From positions 124,001-188,000 of the forward strand of contig JABJJN010000080.1 of assembly GCA_018660835.1 (NCBI GenBank): a stretch of 64,000 bases of DNA. The letters are read 5' to 3'. Position 1 is the first letter of the stretch, and every line of letters begins with the position of its first letter. Made by a program: the position numbers and the translations under genes. Source of the DNA: Gemmatimonadota bacterium. GTDB lineage: Bacteria; Latescibacterota; UBA2968; UBA8231. Of the stretch, positions 33,726 to 42,834 are shown piece after piece. The notes under the pieces were generated by a model. It saw only the letters and a list, made by a program, of their open reading frames with translations, did no database searches and was not told where the DNA came from.

Positions 33726-36227
33726 GTGCCTCTTGACGAGCCGAGCCTTGTGATGCTACCGATCCTCCGAGACCAGCGCCCAAGATTGCTGCTGCCAGCC
33801 GACGACGCGCGAGCCAACTTCACGGCACCCACAGACGGCACACGCAAGAGGATCCTGGCCAACATCCTCGCCGACTGCGAACTCTATTCCGGCATCCGTC
33901 CGTGGCCGCGAATTCCACGACGACCCGACAGTCCTCACCCGTATCACCAGCTTTATTTGACCTTTTACACCGGCATGCAGGCCACCGCTCTGCTCGAGCA
34001 CTACGCCTTCGCCTTCCGGATGACCGGCGACCGCCGCTGGCTGCAGCAGGCCCGCATCTGGCTACACGCGGCGGCCACCTACGATCACGACGACCAGGTG
34101 GAAGAGCACTTCTATACGGCCAATCGCTATATGCAGGCCATCGCCATGGCTCTGGACCTGCTCCACGCTGAACTGACCGCTGACGAGACTCGTCACGCCC
34201 GAGACTGCCTCATACACCTCCTGATTCGCTGGTGGCCGGACGTCGAGCGTCAGCGACACTCTGCGGAGGGCGGCCATCATGCCGTCGTCGACAACGGACA
34301 CTTCGGCGTTGCCGCACTGCATCTGTTGGGCGAATACCCACAGGCTGAATCCTGGGTGCAGGCCGTGATCGACCGCTTCCGCGCCGCCATCATGCCCCAC
34401 GGTTGCGGACGTATCGGTGAGCCAGTCGATGGGCCCACCTTCTGGCCGTGGGAAAACCTGTGGATGCTGCAGTTCGTCGATGCCCTGCGCAACGTGACAG
34501 GAATCGATCTGATTCGCGAGTTTCCGGCTCGTCTGCAACGGCCCCTCACATGGTTTCGCGACCACCTGGCAGCACCTCGACGAATCGCTGATCAGCTCTA
34601 CACACCGGCCAACGCCAACGTTCTGCTCGGCAGCCAACTCGACGCCTGCTCCCCGGCACTGCTGAGACTCGCCCAGGAATCCGGCGACACCGTCTTGCGC
34701 GATGCCGCCCTGAGTGATCCGCGCCTTGGCCGACTCTTCCGCTTCGGCGCCGGCGTGAAGGGGTCCACGGCGGAGTGCATGATCGCCTATGGACCCTACG
34801 CCTACTGCTACTTTGACCCCGGGTTCAAGACACACTCCTCAACCAAGCCTCTGCCACTGGCCCGCAAGTACAGCGCCCGCTACGGTCGCTCTGCCATCCT
34901 GCGTAGCGATCGGAGCCCCGACGCAACCATCCTCTGCGTTAGCGGCTACGACGGCGGCACCGCCCATGGCTTCATGAATCTCCACCTGCAGTGGGCAGGC
35001 CATCCCGTGCTGCGCTCCATCTCGGCAGCCGAGGCGCAACCCGTCGCCTGTGGGAGTCTGCCCTGCGTTGGTGGTCAGAACGAAGTCGTCGCCCTTCCAG
35101 GTAAGCTTGAGACAACACGCCGGTGGCAGCGATTGCGGGTGCGCTCGCAACGCACCGACCACGAGTACTGGTTGCTCCCGGGCACGCACCCCCTGGTGCT
35201 GGTGGGGCTGCGGCGACGGCGGCGACGGGCCCGCATCGTCGCCGACCCGGCACCGCTTTTTCGTCTCAATGGCGAGGCCTTGCAGGTGCCGTCCTCCCCC
35301 TGGTTTTCACCAAACAGCGGCCAGCTCCACCTGCGCTTCCGCCTGCGTGGCCCCGTGAGCGGGCCTTGCGTGCTGTTCAATACGGGACTGGGTGTCGGTG
35401 GCGTAGGCGGGGCGGGCGTCAACACATTCGCCCTCGTCGTCGACGAAGATCGCAACCTTCGCTTCACCATTGAAAGTCAGCGCGGCCATGACGTCACGTT
35501 GCGTGGGGGCCGCATTCGCCCCGACCGGTGGCACGACGTCACCGTCAGTTGGCGTGGCTTCAACGGACGTGGCGCACAGCCTCAATTGCAGATAGAACTC
35601 GGCGGTGCCACTCGGACTCTCGACGACCCTGACGCCTTCGGGGAGATCGGCGCCGATTCCATCGGCCTCGCCTCGCGTGCGACACCCCGCACGTTCTACG
35701 TGCGACCGCATACGCATCTGGCCTTTGGTGGTTCGGTGCAAACACCGGGGGTATCGGGATCATGCGACCTGGCCCTCGTCGACCTGCGTTGTCCGGGCCG
35801 ACGTCGACTGACACTGGATCCTGCCGACGGCTGGGGACCGGAGACCGGCGGTGGCGAACTCGCCTTCAAACTCAACCCTGTGATGCTACGATCCCTCTCA
35901 CGACAGCACGCGCGACTGCTGGCCGGACCCCGTAGCGTGGAATGTCGGATCGCCTATGGAAGTGGTGCCAACCTCGTTTCTGAAGAGGTGCCCTTTGCAC
36001 CGGCCGGACTCGCCGCCGGCAGCCTCAAGAGCTTCAGCTCCGAGAAAACGACAGCATCGACCAGGATCGTCGCCGCCACTGAGCAGGATGACGTCCTGGT
36101 CCTCGCCTTTGGAAGACCACGCATGCGAATTGAGCCGAGAGACGAGGGATTCCTCGTACACCACGATGGCAGCGACCTGAGATTCGACGTCGCCCATAAC
36201 GGCAAAGAGATCCTCTGCCCGCGCTGA
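33726..36227 (+). CDS. Heparinase II/III-like protein with LamG-type domain
   Basis: An 833-residue protein. The first 300 residues form an alpha-barrel like polysaccharide lyases: HQLYLTFYTGMQATALLEHY, ALDLLHAELT, HHAVVDNGHFGVAALHLLGEY and GPTFWPWENLWML. A beta-sandwich block follows (about 330-480), including FGAGVKGSTAECMIAYGPYAY. Residues 510-680 look LamG/concanavalin-like (LHLRFRLRGP, VSWRGFNGRGAQPQLQIELG). No leader peptide. I assign it to the heparinase II/III-like clan by architecture only; the catalytic Tyr/His are not certain. Start GTG 33726 is taken; ATG 33753 fits the conserved region equally well. Follows the ceramidase-like gene by 59 bp. Confidence 0.7.
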   Translation: MPLDEPSLVMLPILRDQRPRLLLPADDARANFTAPTDGTRKRILANILADCELYSGIRPWPRIPRRPDSPHPYHQLYLTFYTGMQATALLEHYAFAFRMTGDRRWLQQARIWLHAAATYDHDDQVEEHFYTANRYMQAIAMALDLLHAELTADETRHARDCLIHLLIRWWPDVERQRHSAEGGHHAVVDNGHFGVAALHLLGEYPQAESWVQAVIDRFRAAIMPHGCGRIGEPVDGPTFWPWENLWMLQFVDALRNVTGIDLIREFPARLQRPLTWFRDHLAAPRRIADQLYTPANANVLLGSQLDACSPALLRLAQESGDTVLRDAALSDPRLGRLFRFGAGVKGSTAECMIAYGPYAYCYFDPGFKTHSSTKPLPLARKYSARYGRSAILRSDRSPDATILCVSGYDGGTAHGFMNLHLQWAGHPVLRSISAAEAQPVACGSLPCVGGQNEVVALPGKLETTRRWQRLRVRSQRTDHEYWLLPGTHPLVLVGLRRRRRRARIVADPAPLFRLNGEALQVPSSPWFSPNSGQLHLRFRLRGPVSGPCVLFNTGLGVGGVGGAGVNTFALVVDEDRNLRFTIESQRGHDVTLRGGRIRPDRWHDVTVSWRGFNGRGAQPQLQIELGGATRTLDDPDAFGEIGADSIGLASRATPRTFYVRPHTHLAFGGSVQTPGVSGSCDLALVDLRCPGRRRLTLDPADGWGPETGGGELAFKLNPVMLRSLSRQHARLLAGPRSVECRIAYGSGANLVSEEVPFAPAGLAAGSLKSFSSEKTTASTRIVAATEQDDVLVLAFGRPRMRIEPRDEGFLVHHDGSDLRFDVAHNGKEILCPR

Positions 36228-36270
36228 TGCGCCTCTATAAAGCAGAGTACGTCTTCGGATGAGCTCTGAC

Positions 36271-37284
36271 TTACCGTTGCCCCACGCGAATCACTGTCCC
36301 ATCCGTCACAGCACACGTGACCCGCAGAACCCCAGGCCGAACAAGCTCTGCTACCAGCACCTGACCATCCACATCCACCCGTGGATCGCGACACCAGGCC
36401 GCCGGCACGGTCATCTCGAAACTCAACGTGCGGTCGGGCACCTGTTCTGGCAGGCCCGTAAGGCCGATCTTGTAGCACCTTTCGCCATCGGCACCACCAA
36501 CCGTTTCGATTCGAGCGGTCCGCCGCATCAGGTGGTAACTGAGGGCCTCCTCCGGCACCGCACACCACACATCGTCACCCCCTTCTGCCAACACCGTCTC
36601 GAAACGCTGCCGCAGCTGCGCCTGAGTGCAGTCCTTGTTGGGATGGATCGCCGTCTCCAGCGGACAGTGGCAGTAATCGATGAGCCAACCCTGCACGGCC
36701 TGTGCCTGGCGGATATTGCGGAACGGATCGTAGGCGCTGAAGAAGGGCGCATAGTATTGCTCGTGCAGCGCGGTACGATTGATCCAGAACAACTCATCCT
36801 CCGGGCGATTGAGGGCATCGGTCAGACTCATCGCCCCCAGATAACCATAGGACCGGCACGCTGCCAGCACGTGGTCGGCCATGTTCGTGTTGTCCCCCGG
36901 CGAGCAGTAGAAGATGATCGGCTCGCCGATTGCCTCCTCCAGCACCTGCTTGGCCCGACCGATCTCCTCCTCCACCATCTCCGGCGTGATGACCTGGTGC
37001 GACCACGAGTGGTTGCCCACGCCCCAACCGCGGGCGAGTAGATCACGCAGTTCCTGAGCATTCATGTGTCGCATGCCATTGTAGCTGGAGTTGCCCGTCT
37101 CCCGGATCTCTCCCATCTGTCCCACCAGCAATTCCACGTGACCGGGAATCGCGAATTCCTCGTGCAGGGGAACGGCGAAGCGATGCAGATCAGCCAGCGC
37201 CTCATCGTAGGTGATCGAATAGACCCATCGCTTGCCGTATTTCCACGGACAGATACGGATGTCCTGTCCTGTGTCTGGGCTCAT
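36271..37284 (-). CDS. Polysaccharide deacetylase (NodB/CE4-like)
   Basis: A 337-residue protein. ATG 37284 overlaps the upstream stop (ATGA), with GGGAG seven bases ahead; the longer frame is ignored. NodB-type marks: SITYDEAL with Asp27, GNHSWSHQVIT with His92 and His96, and IFYCSPGDNTNMADHVLAACRS further on. The first motif is TYDEA rather than the usual TFDDG. The C-terminal 70 residues form a beta-sandwich (YKIGLTGLPE, LSFEMTVPAAWC, VRPGVLRVTCAV). Expected chemistry is removal of N- or O-acetyl groups from sugar polymers. Last gene of a three-gene operon; no signal peptide. Confidence 0.88.
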   Translation of the reverse strand: MSPDTGQDIRICPWKYGKRWVYSITYDEALADLHRFAVPLHEEFAIPGHVELLVGQMGEIRETGNSSYNGMRHMNAQELRDLLARGWGVGNHSWSHQVITPEMVEEEIGRAKQVLEEAIGEPIIFYCSPGDNTNMADHVLAACRSYGYLGAMSLTDALNRPEDELFWINRTALHEQYYAPFFSAYDPFRNIRQAQAVQGWLIDYCHCPLETAIHPNKDCTQAQLRQRFETVLAEGGDDVWCAVPEEALSYHLMRRTARIETVGGADGERCYKIGLTGLPEQVPDRTLSFEMTVPAAWCRDPRVDVDGQVLVAELVRPGVLRVTCAVTDGTVIRVGQR

Positions 37285-38141
37285 GACGACGCTCCCGGAT
37301 TCATGTCCTGACCTTCCTTTTCGATCTGAGCCATTGCGGCCCGATACTGGGCGAAGCTTGTGCCGTGACCGAGACTCCACTCGAAAATGTGGATCCCGTA
37401 GCGCGTCGCCAGACGTTGCGGGAAAGACTCAGGCGTCTCTACGCCGACCGTTCCATCGCGCATGAGGATGCAGCGGTAACCGCGGGCCACCATCGCCCGT
37501 GCCCCCCCGTCGGCGGCGAGAATGCACATGTCCGCCATGAATCCGGTGTAGATGAGCGTGTCGATACCGCGACTCTGCAAATACTCATCGAAGGGGTCGG
37601 TGTAGAAGAAGAGGGGCTCCTCTCCCTGCGGTGACGCCACCTCAGCCCGTCGCATGTGGGCCAGCGGCGAACGCGTCATGTAGTCGATACCGTGGGCGCG
37701 CTCCAGCATCGCCTGCTGGTGTGGGTGCAGCGTCGCCGGTTCCGTCGATCGTGTCGACGGTACCTGGGGATACTGCGCATCCATCCAGTCTGATTCTACA
37801 TGACACACCTGCAGGCCGCTGCGCCGGGCAAGATCCATGGATGGGCGTATGACCTCGGTCATGATACGCGCCGCCTCCTGCGTGGACTGGGGCCACCCCG
37901 CCCCGACACAGAAATCGACATCCACAGCCGGCCCATCCGGGCAACCGATGTTCCAGCAGTGCATGCCCACCAGCGCCGTCGACGCCAACGACAGGGACAG
38001 TGTCTCTTCTTCGTAACCCGGGTCGTCGATCGGCAGGGCTCGGTAGTAACGGGTCTCCAGTGCCATTGTCGAGCCAGGCTCGCCCGGCTCCTGTGGGGTC
38101 GAGGGCTCATGGGCGCTACGTGAGTACCGTGGCTGACTCAT
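37281..38141 (-). CDS. Isochorismatase-family cysteine hydrolase
   Basis: A 286-residue protein. Start at ATG 38141 overlaps the aminotransferase stop (ATGA). The nucleophile Cys206 is in TGFMADMCILAADGGARAM, the family hallmark. The N-terminal strand that normally carries the catalytic Asp (as in LLVIDMQ) reads TALVGMHCWNIG, so the aspartate is not visible there; HVESDWMDAQ around 114-123 is an alternative acidic site. Family members hydrolyse amide or vinyl-ether bonds (nicotinamidase, carbamoylsarcosine amidase and others). Its place between a DegT aminotransferase and a deacetylase suggests amide hydrolysis in amino-sugar metabolism, but that is inference. Confidence 0.82.
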   Translation of the reverse strand: MSQPRYSRSAHEPSTPQEPGEPGSTMALETRYYRALPIDDPGYEEETLSLSLASTALVGMHCWNIGCPDGPAVDVDFCVGAGWPQSTQEAARIMTEVIRPSMDLARRSGLQVCHVESDWMDAQYPQVPSTRSTEPATLHPHQQAMLERAHGIDYMTRSPLAHMRRAEVASPQGEEPLFFYTDPFDEYLQSRGIDTLIYTGFMADMCILAADGGARAMVARGYRCILMRDGTVGVETPESFPQRLATRYGIHIFEWSLGHGTSFAQYRAAMAQIEKEGQDMNPGASS

Positions 38142-39400
38142 CGTCGTACCTCCTCGGCTACTGACCGCACAATGTGGGCCGCCTGTTCGCAGTGTTCCGG
38201 CTCGTAGCGCTCACAGAACGTGCTCCAACGGACGTAGCGTTCCAGCAACGCGTGAGCCTGTGGGCAGCTGTCGGCGCCATAGTGGTAGGTGTACGACGCC
38301 GGCGGTTGCGAATAGGGATAGGTCTGCTTCTGGGCCGACTCGGTCAGATACGGGAGCGCCGCCGGCAGCAGGTAGTAGCGCGCCTGGCTCGCCCCGGGGA
38401 TTCCCGCTGCTGCCACGCGCTCACCGAAACTCTCGGTGTCGCAGGTGAATTGGGCCGGATCGATCAGGAACCCCGCCATCCAGCAGGAGTAGACGTCCAC
38501 ATCCTCCGGGATCGGCAGAGCTGCGATTCCGGGGATATCGTCCAGCAACCTGTGCAGCAGGCGGATCATCTTGTCGATGTGGGCAACCTGCGGTTCGATG
38601 ATCTCGAGTTGCGCCAGACTGATCGCCGCCGTCGACTGTGTCATGCGATGGGCGAAGCCATTGATGGCGTGGATACGGCCGAAGTGTTCGACCATCTCCC
38701 CACCGCGACTGTGGCCAACGAATCGCGCCCGCTCAGCCAGTTCGTCGTCGTCGGTGAGGATACAGCCCCCCACGTCGGATCCCATGGTCTTCTCCGAATC
38801 GAAGGAGAAAGCACCCGCCCTCGACAGCGTGCCGGCCAATCGTGTCTTGTAGCGCCCGAAGACAGCCTGACAAGCGTCCTCGTAGACAACGAGCCCATGA
38901 CGCTCGGCCACTTCGTTGATGCCATCCATATCACAGATAAGCCCCGTCATGTGCACGACCAGGACCGCCCGGGTGCGATCCGATACGCAGGCTTCAACCG
39001 TGGCGGGACTGATGTTGATTGCACCGGGTGTTGTGTCGGCGAACACAGGGATGAGGCCGGCGTGGATGAGTCCCTGTACTGTGCCGAAGTCCGAGATCGA
39101 ACTGACGATGATCTCGTCCCCCGGCGACAGACCGAAAGCCGCCGCCAACACTGCCAGCGCTGGGGTGCACCCGGGCGTCGCAATGCAGTGGGCCACACCG
39201 TGGGCGCGGGCAAAAGCCGTCTCAAAACGCCCCACCATGTCACACGTGAGTCCAGAATCAACCACCTCGGCCAGATATCCCATCGCCTGGGGTCCCATCT
39301 GGCGGGGAAAGGGCTGTGGTAGAGCGCCGGTGAATCCGTCCTGCGACTTGGCGCCGTATCTCGCCCGTTCGCGTCCGGACGGTGTTGTGCTGGCTGTCAT
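38138..39400 (-). CDS. DegT-family PLP aminotransferase
   Basis: A 420-residue enzyme. I set the start at ATG 39400 (AAGGGA seven bases upstream); the open frame continues 600 bases further but has no family sequence there. The PLP core is clear: Asp175 in VVYEDACQAVFG and Lys204 in GAFSFDSEKTMGSDVGG, with PGDEIIVSSISDFGT and VAHCIATPGCTPALAVL ahead. It is a more distant relative than the gene at 22590. First gene of a coupled trio with the cysteine hydrolase and deacetylase. Substrate likely a keto- or amino-sugar. Confidence 0.93.
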   Translation of the reverse strand: MTASTTPSGRERARYGAKSQDGFTGALPQPFPRQMGPQAMGYLAEVVDSGLTCDMVGRFETAFARAHGVAHCIATPGCTPALAVLAAAFGLSPGDEIIVSSISDFGTVQGLIHAGLIPVFADTTPGAINISPATVEACVSDRTRAVLVVHMTGLICDMDGINEVAERHGLVVYEDACQAVFGRYKTRLAGTLSRAGAFSFDSEKTMGSDVGGCILTDDDELAERARFVGHSRGGEMVEHFGRIHAINGFAHRMTQSTAAISLAQLEIIEPQVAHIDKMIRLLHRLLDDIPGIAALPIPEDVDVYSCWMAGFLIDPAQFTCDTESFGERVAAAGIPGASQARYYLLPAALPYLTESAQKQTYPYSQPPASYTYHYGADSCPQAHALLERYVRWSTFCERYEPEHCEQAAHIVRSVAEEVRR

Positions 39401-39845
39401 GAGCTGTCCCTTCAAGTCGGTAGTGTGCCCAATCCCTTTGGCGTCGTAGAATACGATTCGATGTCCGGCTCCGACACCTCCTGCCACGTAAGGTGAGGTG
39501 CTGCTCGAGATCGAAACATTGGCCCAGCGCTCGGCCATATCGATGAGCAGGTCATCGTCGCCGCCCTGGCGATGGGCTTTACAGCGGCGCACCGTTGAAT
39601 TAGCGTGTCGCCGACTATCAAAAAGCGCTCCCGCAGTGTCCACTCTCGGGAGGACGATGATGGCGAACCAGGATAGTGAATTAGGCGGTGTGTCTTGTCG
39701 TGGTTTCTTCAAAGGCGTCGGTGGCGGCCGCACATTACCGGCCTGAGGCCGCGATGTTCGGGCGCTGCCTCGCTTTGGTTGGCCGCGTAGCTCGGTATGA
39801 CAGAAAGTTTCCTTGGTGTTCACGACATAACCAGTAGGGAAGACC
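39401..39845. other. 445-bp divergent intergenic region
   Basis: It lies between the minus-strand aminotransferase operon and the TonB receptor, so both promoters should be here. Short frames exist but none has a start with a ribosome site. No clear -10/-35 could be assigned. Confidence 0.5.
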
Positions 39846-42578
39846 ATGAAGAGATCACATATCCTCACACTGTGCCTGATGCTTTTGCCAACTTCGGTTC
39901 TTGCACTGCAGATACACGGGAAGGTCTCTGATGCCGCTACGGGTGACGCGCTTGTGGGGGCGACCGTCGTCGTAGAGGGCACGAGGCTGGGTGCAGTCAC
40001 CGACCTGAGTGGCTCCTACTCAATCGAGGGTCTTCAAGCTGGTCAGCACACGGTGGTTGCATCCTATATCGGCTATGACTCTGAAAGCCAGGCCGTCACC
40101 GTCACCGAAAGCGGTGCAACTGCTGATTTCTCTCTGACGAACTCTCCCGTAGCGATTGAATCCGTCACGATCGTCGGGTCGCGTTTCCGACCACGAACAC
40201 AGATCACCTCAGCGGTACCGATCGATAATCTGCAGGCCAGGGAGTTGATATCGACTGGCCAGGTTAGTCTCGATCACATGCTGGCCTACAAAGTGCCTTC
40301 CTACAACGTGTCCCAACAGACGATCTCCGATGCCACTGCCCACTTCGACCCTGCCGAATTGAGAGGCCTGGGTCCGAGTCGGACCTTGGTACTCATCAAT
40401 GGCAAACGCAGGCATGCAAGTTCGCTGGTCTACATCAACGACACCCCGGGTAAGGGTGAGGTGGGTGTCGACATGCGGAGCATTCCCACGGCTGCCATTG
40501 AACGGGTCGAGGTGCTGCGAGATGGTGCATCTGCGCAATATGGCTCTGATGCCATCGCCGGTGTTGTGAACATCATTATGAAAGAAGAAACCGATTACAC
40601 AGAAATTAACCTCTCCGCCGGTCAGACCGCGGGCGGCCACAGAAATGCAGGTGATGGCGACAACAAGAGTGTCGATATCAACCATGGCATGAACCTTGGC
40701 GAAAAGGGCTATCTGAGCGTTACGGCATCTTACCACGATCAGGACGAAACCAGACGTACAGGAGAGCCAGGCGGTGATGGCCTTTTTGGTTTCCTCTACG
40801 ATATCGGCGCGATACCGATTCAGGCGGCTGGCGGCTTTGAGGCAACGCCAGGCGTCGTTGCTACAGGCGCGCAAATTCGCTCAGGCGACACGGATTGGCA
40901 GCGCGAGAATCCGGACTTGGGAACCCGTATCGGGACACCCAATATGACAACGGCCGATGTGTTTCTGAACGGTTCATACGATCTGAATGAGCAGACCGAG
41001 TTGTATGCTTTCACCGGGTTCACGCAACGAGAAGGATTGAGCTACGCACTCTACCGAGCCCCCTATTGGCCCGGCGTCTCTGATTGCTGCGGTCTCATTC
41101 CGGGGGCCAGTGCAAATGGCTTCCAGCCGACATTCGAAACCGATATCACCGACAATTCGTTCACGGCCGGAGTTCGAGGCAGGAAGATGGATTGGGATTT
41201 TGATGCCAGCCTCAGTTCAGGAAGGAATACGGTCGATTACACGGTAGACAACTCTCTGAACATGGATCTGGGTGCGGACAGTCCGACCACGTTCGAGCCG
41301 GGGGGATATGAGTTTGGTCACGCAGTCGTCAATCTCGATGTCGCGAATACGTTCGATCAGTTATCTCTCGGTTTGGGCACGGAAATTCGCATTGAGAATT
41401 TCGTGGCCACCACCGGAGATGAGGCGTCCTATACCGGTGGCGGTGCGCAATCATTCCCGGGAATCCAGCCGCAAAACGCCGTCGATGAGGACCGATCAAA
41501 CGTCGGATTCTACGCCGATGCCGGTTATGACCTGAATGACGATGTGCTCATAGGCTTGGCCGCGAGATTTGAGAACTACAGTGATTTCGGCACAAGTGTG
41601 ACGTGGGGTGCCAACGGTCGATACAAGATGTTGGATGATAATTTCTCTGTACGGTCGTCGCTGTCGACGGGTTTTCGTGCGCCATCCCTGCACCAGATCT
41701 ATTTGAGTAATGTGCAGACACTATTGTCGGCTGGTACGATCTCAAATCAGGGCACCTACAATAATGAGAGCGAGATCGTCAGATCACTTGGCGTAGGCGA
41801 ACTCAAGCAGGAAACGTCAACCAACTTCATGCTGGGCGTGGCATTCAAGCCCCGGCCCGGCTGGTATGCTTCTGTGGATTATTACAACATCGCCGTGGAT
41901 GATCGGATCGTGTATTCGAGCAGCATTGCATCCAGCGATGAGACAACACAGGTCTTTCAGATTCTCAGTGACGCGAATATCACCAGTCTGAAATTCTTCT
42001 CGAATGCCGTCGACACGAAGACAACCGGTGTCGATATCGTCGTGGACATTCCCGGTCTGGAGTTGGGTCCTGGTGGACTGGACATCAATGTCGCCGCAAA
42101 TATCAGTTCCACCGAAATAGTCGGCGCTATTGCCACACCCGGACCGATCGCTGCGGCGGGGGTGACCTTGTTCGACCGCAAGGAGCAGTCTCGCATCGAG
42201 ACAGCCCGGCCATCGGAGAAGATCGCACTTGCCCTCACCTATCGCGTTGGCAATCTGTCGGCTGCACTCAACAACACGAGATTTGGCGAAGTCACCTGGC
42301 GGCATGCTGGCGGCGACGCGACGAAGGACTACGACGACACGACGGACCAGACCTTCGCCGCCAAAGTGCTGACAGATCTGATTCTCAACTATCGGGTCAA
42401 CGAGATGTTTGGGATTAACCTGGCGGTGAATAATCTTCTCGACGTGTATCCGGACAAGCTGGACTCGAAGGGAGATTTTGAGGCCGACCTGGGCGGCCGA
42501 TTCGAGTATCCGTGGGAGGTAAACCAGTTTGGCTTTACGGGGATGACGATCCGGAGCGGTCTGTCGGTTCGGTTCTAG
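39846..42578 (+). CDS. TonB-dependent receptor
   Basis: A 910-residue outer-membrane transporter. AGGGAAG precedes the ATG. Signal peptide (LTLCLMLLPTSVLA) is followed by a carboxypeptidase-regulatory-like domain (residues 22-100, IHGKVSDAATGDALVGATVVVEGT). A plug follows (about 115-245: LRGLGPSRTLVLINGKRRH, VDMRSIPTAAIERVEVLRDGASAQYGSDAIAGVVNIIMK), then a beta-barrel ending in GMTIRSGLSVRF with a terminal Phe. The N-terminal domain is typical of SusC-like or FCB receptors. No SusD-like partner is next to it, so substrate is unknown; given the neighbours, oligosaccharide uptake is likely. Confidence 0.97.
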   Translation: MKRSHILTLCLMLLPTSVLALQIHGKVSDAATGDALVGATVVVEGTRLGAVTDLSGSYSIEGLQAGQHTVVASYIGYDSESQAVTVTESGATADFSLTNSPVAIESVTIVGSRFRPRTQITSAVPIDNLQARELISTGQVSLDHMLAYKVPSYNVSQQTISDATAHFDPAELRGLGPSRTLVLINGKRRHASSLVYINDTPGKGEVGVDMRSIPTAAIERVEVLRDGASAQYGSDAIAGVVNIIMKEETDYTEINLSAGQTAGGHRNAGDGDNKSVDINHGMNLGEKGYLSVTASYHDQDETRRTGEPGGDGLFGFLYDIGAIPIQAAGGFEATPGVVATGAQIRSGDTDWQRENPDLGTRIGTPNMTTADVFLNGSYDLNEQTELYAFTGFTQREGLSYALYRAPYWPGVSDCCGLIPGASANGFQPTFETDITDNSFTAGVRGRKMDWDFDASLSSGRNTVDYTVDNSLNMDLGADSPTTFEPGGYEFGHAVVNLDVANTFDQLSLGLGTEIRIENFVATTGDEASYTGGGAQSFPGIQPQNAVDEDRSNVGFYADAGYDLNDDVLIGLAARFENYSDFGTSVTWGANGRYKMLDDNFSVRSSLSTGFRAPSLHQIYLSNVQTLLSAGTISNQGTYNNESEIVRSLGVGELKQETSTNFMLGVAFKPRPGWYASVDYYNIAVDDRIVYSSSIASSDETTQVFQILSDANITSLKFFSNAVDTKTTGVDIVVDIPGLELGPGGLDINVAANISSTEIVGAIATPGPIAAAGVTLFDRKEQSRIETARPSEKIALALTYRVGNLSAALNNTRFGEVTWRHAGGDATKDYDDTTDQTFAAKVLTDLILNYRVNEMFGINLAVNNLLDVYPDKLDSKGDFEADLGGRFEYPWEVNQFGFTGMTIRSGLSVRF

Positions 42579-42597
42579 ATAGCCCTGCGCAATGCAT

Positions 42598-42629
42598 GGG
42601 TGTCCTCGGCTGGGTAGTCGAGGACACCC
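42598..42629 (+). terminator. Stem-loop after the TonB receptor gene
   Basis: GGGTGTCCTCG (42598-42608) pairs perfectly with CGAGGACACCC (42619-42629) around a 10-base loop, 20 bp after the stop. No T tract follows, so it may be a Rho-dependent or processing hairpin rather than a classical terminator. Confidence 0.5.
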
Positions 42630-42742
42630 TCGGCCAGATTGTCCGTGCCGGTGGCTGCTGGTACGCCGGTTATCGATGGCGATCATGACAGCCACCTGTT
42701 GGGTACTGCCGCAGAGGGCCGTCACTGTCGACCAAGGCGAAA

Positions 42743-42767
42743 CTTGGGTATCGTTTCTGGAGAGGGA
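42743..42767. promoter_or_regulatory. Block shared with the 46-kb gene's upstream region
   Basis: CTTGGGTATCGTTTCTGGA with trailing GAGGG recurs as CTTTGGGTATCGTGTCTGGA at 46002-46026, differing at few positions. Both copies lie ahead of CBM9-bearing giant genes (42835 and 46188). This may be a common control site or a remnant of duplication. Confidence 0.35.
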
Positions 42768-42834
42768 GGCAGAGTCTATGGGCGGCTGCGATTTCTCCAT
42801 TTGAAACCCACTTCATCGCCTCAGGGGGTGCAAT

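Noticed and set aside
39401-40000. Upstream extension of the DegT gene frame
   Set aside because: The PLP enzyme has a complete N terminus from 39400 with its own ribosome site; the extension is not family-like and crosses the TonB promoter and gene start.
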